DNA from: Thermoplasmata archaeon
Lineage (GTDB): Archaea; Thermoplasmatota; Thermoplasmata; Lutacidiplasmatales; UBA184
Length of the DNA: 9,232 bases
Direction of reading: 5' to 3'
Assembly: GCA_022750355.1 (NCBI GenBank)
Contig: JAKIVW010000069.1
Span: 1 to 9,232, forward strand
Part shown: positions 1 through 6,640 of the stretch, one piece after another
How the letters are laid out: every line of letters begins with the position of its first letter
How positions within the stretch are numbered: position 1 is the stretch's first letter
The notes under the pieces: model-generated
What the model was told of the DNA's origin: nothing
Databases searched by the model: none
What the model saw: only the letters and a program-made list of their open reading frames with translations
Program-made: the position numbers and the translations under genes

Positions 1-860
1 TCCTCCAGAAAGTTTCGGTCGGACGAAAAGAAGAACGAGAGTCGGGGAAGGAATTCGTCCAGGTCGAGGCCCCGTTCCTGGACGGCCCGGACGTACGCGA
101 CCGCGTTGGCGAGCGTGAAGGCGACCTCCTGCGGGGCGGTGGCGCCGGCCTCGCGGATGTGGTACCCGGAGACCGAGATGTAGTTCCATTGGGGCATTTC
201 GCGGGTCGCGAACTCGATGAGGTCGATCGCCAGGCGCAGGGACGCCGCGGGCGGGTAGACGTAGGTCCCGCGGGCGATGTACTCCTTCAGGATGTCGTTC
301 TGGACCGTCCCACCCAGTCGCGCCCGGGGCACTCCGTTCTCCTCGGCGACCGCGACCAGGAGGGCGGTGAGGATCGGGGCGGTCGCGTTGATCGTCATGG
401 AGACGGTCGCGCGGTCGAGCGGGAGGCCGGCGAACAGCGTCCGCATGTCGCCGAGGGTCGAGACGGGGACTCCGCACCGACCGACCTCTCCGCGCGAGCG
501 CACGTGGTCCGAATCGTACCCGTTCTGGGTCGGAAGGTCGAACGCGACCGACAACCCGGTTTGCCCCCCTTCGAGGAGGAAGCGGAATCGTCGATTGGTG
601 GCCGACGCGCTGCCAAATCCGGAGTATTGGCGGTACGTCCAAAGGCGTCCGCGGTACATCGTCGGTTGGATGCCTCGTGTGAAGGGAGGCTCTCCGGGAA
701 AACCCACATTCTCCAAGTACTCCGAATCAGGGTGTTCCGGGGGACCCGAAAGAAGCGGGACCGACCCCCCTTCGACCTTGGCCCCGATCGCTTTTCGCGC
801 GTCGGCTCCCCACCGGGTTCGGCGAAGATCGGCTGCCGGACGGGACCGGGCGCGTACCAT
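1..860 (-). CDS. mcm: Methylmalonyl-CoA mutase large subunit, N-terminal part (3' end cut by window edge)
   Basis: This gene encodes the substrate-binding TIM-barrel part of an adenosylcobalamin-dependent mutase that interconverts (R)-methylmalonyl-CoA and succinyl-CoA in the cytoplasm. The 286 visible codons carry family hallmarks in order: GFPGEPPFTRG (about 53-63), TMYRGRLWTYRQYSGFG (67-83), GGQTGLSVAFDLPTQ (98-112), NGYDSDH, SMTINATAPI (154-163), GTVQNDILKEYIARGTYVYPP (184-204) and SGYHIREAGAT (231-241). Tyr79 and Arg197 align with Tyr89 and Arg207 of the Propionibacterium enzyme. These residues hold the methylmalonyl carboxylate and are replaced in isobutyryl-CoA mutase, so the methylmalonyl-CoA assignment is favoured. 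His234 matches the catalytic His244. The ATG at 860 is the first plausible start and gives a short leader before the conserved core. The gene follows pheT by 23 bp with no Shine-Dalgarno, but a TATA-like box overlaps the pheT stop. The B12-binding domain, if fused, lies outside the window, so single-chain and split forms cannot be told apart. The symbol is a generic label. Confidence 0.93.
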   Translation of the reverse strand, partial: MVRARSRPAADLRRTRWGADARKAIGAKVEGGSVPLLSGPPEHPDSEYLENVGFPGEPPFTRGIQPTMYRGRLWTYRQYSGFGSASATNRRFRFLLEGGQTGLSVAFDLPTQNGYDSDHVRSRGEVGRCGVPVSTLGDMRTLFAGLPLDRATVSMTINATAPILTALLVAVAEENGVPRARLGGTVQNDILKEYIARGTYVYPPAASLRLAIDLIEFATREMPQWNYISVSGYHIREAGATAPQEVAFTLANAVAYVRAVQERGLDLDEFLPRLSFFFSSDRNFLE

Positions 861-881
861 CGCTTGAGAACCGGGAGAGCG

Positions 882-888
882 TATTAAT
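882..888 (-). promoter_or_regulatory. TATA-like box of the methylmalonyl-CoA mutase gene
   Basis: On the minus strand this reads ATTAATA, an AT-only heptamer in a very GC-rich setting. Its centre is about 25 nt upstream of the mutase ATG at 860, the usual distance from an archaeal TATA box to the transcription start. That predicts a leaderless mRNA, consistent with the absence of a Shine-Dalgarno before the ATG. The box overlaps the pheT TAA stop (884-886), so part of its AT-richness is explained by the stop codon. This assignment is inferred from sequence and spacing only. Confidence 0.45.
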
Positions 889-2578
889 GCGCTTCGTGGC
901 GCCGGACGAGCGTCCAGAGACCGGTGAGGTCGATCTCGGCCCAAGCGGCCGGGACCGGGACTCCGAGTCCCTCGAGGATTCGCGGATGGATCTCCCCCAT
1001 TTCGGCGATGGGTTCCCCGGCGATGCGCGCGCGGGCGCTGCGACCGGGGATCAGGAACGGGAGGTCCGTGGGCTCCCGGACCGCCAGGACGTCCACGGTG
1101 CGGAGGACGTAATCGACCCACGAAGCCCCGTCGGCGAACCCCGCCGAGTCGGCGGCGAGGATCGCACTCGCATGGTACCTCGTTTCCCCTCCGCTCTCGG
1201 CCTTCTCCGAGCGGACGATCACCGGACCCACTTCGGCGAACCGTTGAGGGTAGGCGACGCGGGTGTTCCGGCGCAGCACGTCCAGGTGCGAAAGCAGCAT
1301 TCGGTCCCGCAACACCGAGAACTCCGCCGAAACCGGATTGCGGAGTCGGAGGGCCGCGACGCTCCCCGCGCGTTCGGTGGTCTCGGCGGAAACCAGGAGC
1401 GGGGTGTGGGGTTCCGCGTAACCGAGCCCGGTGAGCAGGGAACGGATCCGCAGTCGGAAGTGGGTCTCCGCAAGGCGGCGGCCACGAGTACGACTCGGCA
1501 GCAGGATCCCGTCCTGGGGGCGGACCCCGTCGGTCAGGACGACGTCCTCGATGAGGTCGACCGGAGTGAGGAGGTCGGGCCTCCACGGGGGGACCTCGAC
1601 GGTCCAGCCACCGGGGTGGGGTCGCGCGGAAAGTCGAGCCCGCCCCAATCGGCGTTCGACCTCGCCGCCGAGTAGGGAATCACCGGAGACGGCGCGAAGG
1701 TCCGCCGATGGGAGGACGACGGAGCGGGGTCGGTACACGTCCGTCCCTTCCGAGCCTGGCTTTCCGACCCGGTGGACCGCCACGGGAGCGGCCGACCAAC
1801 CCCGTACGGCAAACACCACCAACAGCATTCCGAGGGCCTCCTGAACGGCACGGATCCGGGTGCCGGTCGCCTCGAGGACGAGCGCACGATCCCCCACACG
1901 GGCCTCCCCGGCCGTTCGTCCGTTCAGCACGGGGGGGAGGCTCAGGATCGTCCCATCTCGGTCGCGGAGCGTCAGGCACCGCGCTTCGTCTCGGCCCAAC
2001 GCACCGTAGCGCGTCGCCATCGGATGGTCCTGCCAGAACCGTTCCGCCCCGAGCTCTTCGTCCCCGTCCAGGGGGACGAACCGGACGTCCGACATCGGTT
2101 CGAGCGCGTACCGCAACGGGAAATTGAGCCGGTCCAGAGGATAGATCCCGAGACTCGCGGCCCGTCGGTCGCGCCCGATCGTCGCATGAAGGAGCTCCTG
2201 GAAACGGATCGCCTCCGCGAGCGTGCCGTCGTCCAAGCCCCGCGACCCCGGGGGGGCGTGGAGGACCGTCGCCGACAAGAAGGGGCGAAGAACGCTCACG
2301 GACGGGTCGACGTTCACTTCGTACGACGGCGGGCTCGCCACTTCCGATACGTGCAGGAGCCCGACAGCCGCGTCGGTGACGCCCGCGATGTGAAGGGAGA
2401 GTCCGGCCTCGCTGAGGAGGTCGAGGCGGTCGGGGGTCACGGAGAGGGTGAGGTCGTCACCGTCCCGGGTCTCGATCTCCGCTTTGGAGGCGAACAGGAT
2501 GTCGTCCAGCGCGAGGTCGGAAGGAGGGTGGTCCAGGAGGGACCGCAAACGCTCGGCCGAGAGCGTCGCGACGGGCAT
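884..2578 (-). CDS. pheT: Phenylalanyl-tRNA synthetase beta subunit, archaeal type
   Basis: This is the beta subunit of the cytoplasmic (alpha-beta)2 enzyme that charges tRNA-Phe. It contributes tRNA binding and editing of mischarged Tyr-tRNA. Its 564 residues match the short archaeal/eukaryotic form. The N-terminal segment carries SVTPDRLDLLSEAGL (46-60). A B3/B4 editing-type domain spans roughly 90-255, with LLHATIGRDRRAASLGIYPL (129-148) and LSLPPVLNG (212-220). A B5-like domain (about 283-350) ends in PPWRPDLLTPVDLIEDVVL. A class II-like, non-catalytic domain follows (about 368-562), with LRNPVSAEFSVLRDRML (412-428) and the terminal EMGEIHPRILEGLGV (526-540). The ATG abuts the pheS stop codon with no base between. 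A GGAGG lies 7 nt upstream inside the pheS 3' end, so translation is coupled to pheS. The length is full and I see no frameshift. Confidence 0.97.
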   Translation of the reverse strand: MPVATLSAERLRSLLDHPPSDLALDDILFASKAEIETRDGDDLTLSVTPDRLDLLSEAGLSLHIAGVTDAAVGLLHVSEVASPPSYEVNVDPSVSVLRPFLSATVLHAPPGSRGLDDGTLAEAIRFQELLHATIGRDRRAASLGIYPLDRLNFPLRYALEPMSDVRFVPLDGDEELGAERFWQDHPMATRYGALGRDEARCLTLRDRDGTILSLPPVLNGRTAGEARVGDRALVLEATGTRIRAVQEALGMLLVVFAVRGWSAAPVAVHRVGKPGSEGTDVYRPRSVVLPSADLRAVSGDSLLGGEVERRLGRARLSARPHPGGWTVEVPPWRPDLLTPVDLIEDVVLTDGVRPQDGILLPSRTRGRRLAETHFRLRIRSLLTGLGYAEPHTPLLVSAETTERAGSVAALRLRNPVSAEFSVLRDRMLLSHLDVLRRNTRVAYPQRFAEVGPVIVRSEKAESGGETRYHASAILAADSAGFADGASWVDYVLRTVDVLAVREPTDLPFLIPGRSARARIAGEPIAEMGEIHPRILEGLGVPVPAAWAEIDLTGLWTLVRRHEAH

Positions 2579-4108
2579 CTACGGTCCTCCGCGGGTCAGC
2601 GCATCGAGGTCGTCGCAGAACAGCTCTCGAATGTCGTTCTTGCCGAGGGCGATCATCGCGAGGCGGGTGACCCCGATCCCCCACGCGGCCACGGGAACCT
2701 CGATACCGAGGGGGCGGAGCACTTCGGGTCGGAAGAGACCCCCGGGCAGGACCTCGATCCAACCGAGTCGAGGGTGGCGCACGTAGCCCTCGATGGAGGG
2801 CTCGGTGAACGGGAAGTAACTCGGACGGATCTTCAGCTCCGGGATTCCGATCGCCTCCGTGAGTTCACGGAAGATCCCGATCAGGTGCCGGAGGGTCACG
2901 CCGTCCTCCCCGACGATCCCCTCGCACTGCTGGAACTCGAGGTGGTGACGCGCGTCGACCGACTCGACGCGGAAGTTCCGGTCGATCGAGAAGGTCCGGA
3001 ACGGGGGGGAAGGGCGTCGGGCAAGATACCTCGCGCTCACGGCCGTCGTCTGGGACCGGAGGACGGGCCGGCTGGCGATCGAGACGTCGTAGAGTCCGCC
3101 CCATCCCGGTCCCATCGGAAGTTTCTCGCCGGGAAGGGCACGGCCCTCGTGGGCGGCGGCGACCCGCCCGAGCAGGTCCTCGGGCGGAAGGTGCCCCTCG
3201 ACCCCCTCCGGCCAGAAGGCATCGTGGATCGACCGTGCGGGATGGTCCTGGGGCATGAACAGAACATCGTTGTTCCAGAACTCCGTCTCGAGCAACGGCC
3301 CGAGGGTCTCCTCGAATCCGAGGCCCACGAGGATGTCGGCGAAGTCGTTGAGCCAGGCGACATACGGATTTTCCCGGGCGCCCCGGGCATAGGGCACCGC
3401 CGCGCGAACATCGTACGGCCGGTAGGTGCGACCCTTCCAAGCCCCGGAAGTAAGGTCCGCCGGTGTGAGGGCCCCCCACAACGGTTGGTTCGAGCCTTCC
3501 AACGCGAGTCGGCGTCCCTCCTCGGACGGCCCCCAACGTTTGATCGAGCGCCGCTCGACCTGCACCAGGCCCCGGCGTTCGAGGGCGGAAAGGATCGCTT
3601 CATCGAGGTCCTCCTCGTCATTGGCGACCTGTTTGAGAACGACCTCCTCAGGGAGGAGCCGATCGTCCGCGCCCTCCGCGTCCCGCAGTTGAAACGGAAA
3701 CCCGTCGGCCAACAGCTGTCTCCGCCGCAGGATCCCGATCGCGGCCGACCGTTCGTCGGCCGAGAGTCCCTCCGCGGTCGCTTGCTCCACCGTGAGGCGA
3801 CCTCCGTGGCGTCGGAGCGCCTGAAGGAACCGACGCTCGGGGAGTCCGTCGCGGGCCGCGGCGAGCCCCCGGGTCGTCAGGGTTCGGACGGTGAGATGCT
3901 CCTCCTCCACCACGGCCAGGTGTTTCGAACGCAGGCGCTGCAGGCTGCCCCGAACGGTGTCCGGGGGAAGGCCCGAGAGGTTCGCGACCTGTTCCTCCTC
4001 CATCGGAAGCTCCGTGGGATTGCGCAAGGCCGTGAGCACCGTGTGCTCCTGTGGAGACAGCGAGATCGGGGTCGCCCCGTCCGCGTTCTCCTCGGACGGG
4101 TCGGACAC
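2579..4108 (-). CDS. pheS: Phenylalanyl-tRNA synthetase alpha subunit, archaeal type
   Basis: This is the catalytic alpha subunit. It activates phenylalanine with ATP and transfers it to tRNA-Phe, working with PheT encoded directly downstream. The 509 residues fit the archaeal length (bacterial PheS is about 330-350). Residues 1-200 form winged-helix-like tRNA-binding modules, for example LSPQEHTVLTALRNPTELP (17-35). The class II catalytic core follows: a motif 1 region around NPYVAWLNDFADILVGLGFEE (247-267), the Phe-site stretch EFWNNDVLFMPQDHPAR (276-292), TTAVSARYLA (354-363), motif 2 FRVESVDARHHLEFQQ (379-394), GGLFRPEVL (456-464) and motif 3 AAWGIGVTRLAMIALG (474-489). The start is GTG. 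The frame stays open upstream to the protease stop without any ATG, and a TATA-like box sits about 25 nt before this GTG. The first 15 or so residues are not conserved in the family as I know it, so a slightly later start remains possible. Confidence 0.96.
   Translation of the reverse strand: MSDPSEENADGATPISLSPQEHTVLTALRNPTELPMEEEQVANLSGLPPDTVRGSLQRLRSKHLAVVEEEHLTVRTLTTRGLAAARDGLPERRFLQALRRHGGRLTVEQATAEGLSADERSAAIGILRRRQLLADGFPFQLRDAEGADDRLLPEEVVLKQVANDEEDLDEAILSALERRGLVQVERRSIKRWGPSEEGRRLALEGSNQPLWGALTPADLTSGAWKGRTYRPYDVRAAVPYARGARENPYVAWLNDFADILVGLGFEETLGPLLETEFWNNDVLFMPQDHPARSIHDAFWPEGVEGHLPPEDLLGRVAAAHEGRALPGEKLPMGPGWGGLYDVSIASRPVLRSQTTAVSARYLARRPSPPFRTFSIDRNFRVESVDARHHLEFQQCEGIVGEDGVTLRHLIGIFRELTEAIGIPELKIRPSYFPFTEPSIEGYVRHPRLGWIEVLPGGLFRPEVLRPLGIEVPVAAWGIGVTRLAMIALGKNDIRELFCDDLDALTRGGP
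2586..2590 (-). promoter_or_regulatory. Shine-Dalgarno of pheT inside the pheS 3' end
   Basis: The minus strand reads GGAGG here, 7 nt before the pheT ATG. It lies within the last codons of pheS (Gly-Gly-Pro-stop). This is the clearest Shine-Dalgarno in the window. It fits an internal operon gene whose ribosomes re-initiate after pheS, in contrast to the likely leaderless starts elsewhere. Confidence 0.7.
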
Positions 4109-4130
4109 GGTCCGCCCAGACAGGGTGCGG

Positions 4131-4136
4131 ATTAAG
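4131..4136 (-). promoter_or_regulatory. TATA-like box of pheS
   Basis: The minus strand reads CTTAAT, centred about 25 nt upstream of the pheS GTG, in the 63-bp gap after the protease gene. The spacing predicts transcription starting at or next to the GTG, giving a leaderless mRNA. This would let pheST (and possibly the mutase gene) be expressed independently of the protease. It is inferred from composition and spacing. Confidence 0.45.
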
Positions 4137-4144
4137 TCATTTCC

Positions 4145-4175
4145 GTGAGCGACCCGCGAGTCTCGACCGGCTCAC
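4145..4175 (-). other. Short inverted repeat across the protease stop codon
   Basis: Six-base arms (GTGAGC and GCTCAC) at 4145-4150 and 4170-4175 flank a 19-base spacer. One arm contains the TGA stop of the S53 protease. A weak stem in the mRNA is possible, but no T-tract follows as expected for an archaeal terminator. Six-base arms can arise by chance, so this is recorded as a minor structural feature only. Confidence 0.2.
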
Positions 4176-6589
4176 GAGGAGGGAGGCGGAGCATCCGGGC
4201 CGGGCGGTGGGTTGGGGGACGAGGGCGGTGCGAGCGGACGTACGACCCAAGAAGCCGAGGAGGGACCGATGCTCGGTGGCGGGGGTACGGGCGGGGGCGC
4301 GGGCGGGGTCGCGGGGGGAGCCGATGCCACGCGGATCGGTGGAGGGGCAGGGGCCCGAACGCGCGTCGGACGGCCCGGCGGGCCGGTTCCCAACAGGAAC
4401 CCGATGGCGATCGCGGCCCCCATGATGAGCGCGTAGACTCCAATGTCCGCCGGGTACGTGCTGACCGGGCCCAAGAACCCGAGGTAACCCAGCAGATTCA
4501 CGCCCACTTGGGTCTGGTTCGTCCCGAACAGCCCGTCGGACATCACCGATACGGAAGCGATGGCGCGCGAGCCCAGGTAGCACGCGGGCACCGGGATCAT
4601 GACGGACATTCGGCCGCTGGCGTTGGTCTCGGAGGTCGCCGTTCCGAACGTCCCGTCGCAGGGGCCGAAGGTGGTGTCGGCGGTCAGGGTAACGAGCACG
4701 GAGACTCCGGGGATCGGGTTTCCGGTACTCGCATTCGTGAGGCGGGCCCCGATCGTGAGCGAGCCGCCCGGTCCCACCGGAGCCGGCGTCACGTCGATCG
4801 AGAGGTTGACGAAGGTGGACGTGAGGTCGGCATAGAGGTCGAGCGCCCGAGGGGAACCCCAGCCGGTGGACGTGTCCCACCCGACCGTGGCCGGGCCGAG
4901 GCAGTTCGATCCGGACGTGACATCCACCAGCCCGTCGGCGACGGTGCCGTACGGTTCCGACGACCCGATGTAGTAGAGCCGGGGCGTCACGAATCCCAGG
5001 GGAGTTCCGTGCAAGGCATCCATCTCGGTGATCAGTCCCGCCCAGAGCGGCGTCGCGAAGCTCGTCCCGGCTCCGGTCTGTTCTTGCCCGTCATAGTAGA
5101 CGAAATTGTCGGCGGCCGCCGCCGAGAGATCGGGCATCCCCCGGAAGCCATTCGCCTCGATGGGAGCGCGGGCGCTGCCGACCTCCTGCCAGCTGGGCGC
5201 TGGGAACGACAACGAGAATCCTCCCCCGCTCCCGGACCACGCCGATTCGGCCGCGATGCCCGTGACCTGTCCCACCACATTTCGGGCCAGGCTCGGGTCG
5301 GTCCCCCCGACCGCCAACACGCCCGGATCCGAGGCGGGGTAGTTCGGCTGCGGCACTCCGGTGCACGTCGGTTTGAGGCTGGTGTCTCCGCCCGTGTCGC
5401 CCGTCGCCGCGAGGAGCGTGATCTTCTCCTGGGCCGCTTCCGCAAGGTCGGTCGTCCACGCGGACTCGAGTCCGGAGGCCGTGCTCTCGGCCGTGCCGAA
5501 GGACATCGATATCGCATCGACGCCCGAGATCCCCGTTACCGCGTAATGGAGGGCGTCCGCCATCGAGACGTCGGTCGGCGAGTAGCCGTCGGAGCTCGGG
5601 CCGTCGGGGGCGTACACCGGGTCCAACGTCGCTCCCGGGGCGAGGGAACCGGACCACTCGAGATCGAGCGTGAGTTCTTCGGGAGCGCCGCTCGGGTCGT
5701 TCACAGCGCCCGGGCCCGGCAACGGTGCCCCGTCGATCGGGGCGGGGTGGATCACGACGGTCGGAAAGATCCCGCTGGGGTAATCGCTCGAAAAGAAGGT
5801 CGTGAGGTCGTCCGGGCTGTACCCATCTCCCCAGAGGAGGAGGACGATTCCCTGCCCGGAGGAATACGTCGGAGTGCCCGTGAAATTGTAGAGCTGGGAT
5901 GCCTCGTAAATTTGGCGAGCGATCGCCGGGGAGACCAGGTCCGCGGGACCCTGGCTCGGAGTCGCCGATCCCGCCCCGACCGTCTTCGAGAGCGGCAGGG
6001 AGAACTGATCCCAGCCGGTCGACAGCCCGGCCACCCCCGACACTTCCGACTCGAGGGGTCCGGGTAGGGCGGGGGCGGTGGCCGGGAATTGAACCGCTCG
6101 ACCCTGGTAGTTCCCATCGATCAACGAGGTCGAGAACGCCCGATCCATCGCCCCAGCCGAACCCTCTACCGTGAGCGAGAGACGGTCGGGGCCAGCGTGC
6201 TCGATCGAAAGGCCTTGGGAAACGAAGTACTGCTTGGCCGAGGCGTACGCGGCCGGCGAAAGGCCGAAACGGGCGCCAATGTCAGTTGGGCTCAGGGGGG
6301 CCGCTTGGGTGGAAGGCGCGTCGAACAGACCCGGACGGGTCGGACTGAAGGTGACCACCGCGCTGGTCGTCCCTTCGGCGAGGGTAGGTTCGGAGACGCC
6401 TCGGAGCAGGTTGGGCGCGAAGCCGGACCTGGTCGCAAAGGTCGCCGTGTCGACCGATGCGGGGGAGGAATGCGATGGTGCGGCGCCCCCAGCCCCGCCC
6501 GGGAGGAGGTAGACGGCCATGAGGAGGACCGGCAGAGCCAAGGCGAGGAACGGGGGGGCCCCCCGAATGCGCCTCCCGTCGGAGTACAT
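4172..6589 (-). CDS. Membrane-anchored S53 (sedolisin/kumamolisin) serine-carboxyl peptidase with Ig-like domain
   Basis: This is a predicted extracellular endopeptidase of family S53, whose members usually work at acidic pH. From the ATG (805 aa) the order is: a hydrophobic signal/anchor (about 11-32); a kumamolisin-type activation propeptide (about 50-190); the catalytic domain (about 210-590); an Ig-like beta domain (about 594-705); a C-terminal transmembrane helix (about 714-735); and a 70-residue Pro/Ala/Ser tail. The catalytic Glu305 and Asp309 lie in EELTLDLEWSG, the oxyanion Asp398 in ATGDTGG, and the nucleophile Ser510 in GAGTSFATP. The calcium-site region is GLVDVTSGSN...GWDTSTGWGSP (about 553-580). 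No residue of the catalytic set is missing. An in-frame TTG at 6601 is an alternative start. The ATG is preferred because a TATA-like box lies about 30 nt before it and because the signal peptide starts more naturally. The gene is 51 bp after the oxidoreductase gene and 63 bp before pheS. Confidence 0.93.
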   Translation of the reverse strand: MYSDGRRIRGAPPFLALALPVLLMAVYLLPGGAGGAAPSHSSPASVDTATFATRSGFAPNLLRGVSEPTLAEGTTSAVVTFSPTRPGLFDAPSTQAAPLSPTDIGARFGLSPAAYASAKQYFVSQGLSIEHAGPDRLSLTVEGSAGAMDRAFSTSLIDGNYQGRAVQFPATAPALPGPLESEVSGVAGLSTGWDQFSLPLSKTVGAGSATPSQGPADLVSPAIARQIYEASQLYNFTGTPTYSSGQGIVLLLWGDGYSPDDLTTFFSSDYPSGIFPTVVIHPAPIDGAPLPGPGAVNDPSGAPEELTLDLEWSGSLAPGATLDPVYAPDGPSSDGYSPTDVSMADALHYAVTGISGVDAISMSFGTAESTASGLESAWTTDLAEAAQEKITLLAATGDTGGDTSLKPTCTGVPQPNYPASDPGVLAVGGTDPSLARNVVGQVTGIAAESAWSGSGGGFSLSFPAPSWQEVGSARAPIEANGFRGMPDLSAAAADNFVYYDGQEQTGAGTSFATPLWAGLITEMDALHGTPLGFVTPRLYYIGSSEPYGTVADGLVDVTSGSNCLGPATVGWDTSTGWGSPRALDLYADLTSTFVNLSIDVTPAPVGPGGSLTIGARLTNASTGNPIPGVSVLVTLTADTTFGPCDGTFGTATSETNASGRMSVMIPVPACYLGSRAIASVSVMSDGLFGTNQTQVGVNLLGYLGFLGPVSTYPADIGVYALIMGAAIAIGFLLGTGPPGRPTRVRAPAPPPIRVASAPPATPPAPPPVPPPPSIGPSSASWVVRPLAPPSSPNPPPGPDAPPPSS
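4281..4318 (+). other. G-tract cluster with G-quadruplex potential
   Basis: Six runs of three or more G (4281-4285, 4289-4291, 4293-4297, 4301-4303, 4305-4308, 4313-4318) are separated by one to four bases. This satisfies the usual G3+N1-7 quadruplex pattern on the plus strand. The runs are the complement of the proline codons encoding the protease tail, so coding constraint explains their origin. They lie on the template strand, so the protease mRNA itself is C-rich here. Confidence 0.5.
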
Positions 6590-6616
6590 GGGTTTAGACA
6601 AGTCGTAGTGCTGGGG

Positions 6617-6622
6617 AAATAC
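6617..6622 (-). promoter_or_regulatory. TATA-like box of the S53 protease gene
   Basis: The minus strand reads GTATTT within AATGTATTTCC, in the 51-bp gap after the oxidoreductase gene. Its centre is about 30 nt from the ATG at 6589 and about 18 nt from the TTG at 6601. The spacing therefore favours the ATG as the true start, on a leaderless or near-leaderless transcript. No Shine-Dalgarno is visible before either codon. Confidence 0.4.
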
Positions 6623-6640
6623 ATTCCCTCGCGGCCCGGT

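Noticed and set aside
1772..4135. A 787-codon open frame on the plus strand opposite pheT/pheS
   Set aside because: The opposite strand encodes two unmistakable synthetase subunits. The plus-strand translation is Arg/Gly/Asp-rich with no recognisable domain, as expected from GC-rich antisense frames with few stops.
4108..4174. The protease stop (TGA) and the pheS start are in the same frame, with 21 stop-free codons between them; stop read-through would fuse the protease tail to PheS
   Set aside because: Stop-free stretches of 21 codons are common in GC-rich DNA. The fusion would join a membrane tail to a cytoplasmic synthetase, and a TATA-like box sits in the gap. I see no read-through or recoding signal.
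4145..6067. A 640-codon open frame on the plus strand opposite the S53 protease
   Set aside because: Low-complexity Arg/Gly-rich product with no family motif. It is fully explained as an antisense shadow of the protease gene.
6590..6640. Possible transcription terminator between the oxidoreductase and protease genes
   Set aside because: There is no T-tract and no convincing hairpin. The only AT-rich element fits a promoter better.
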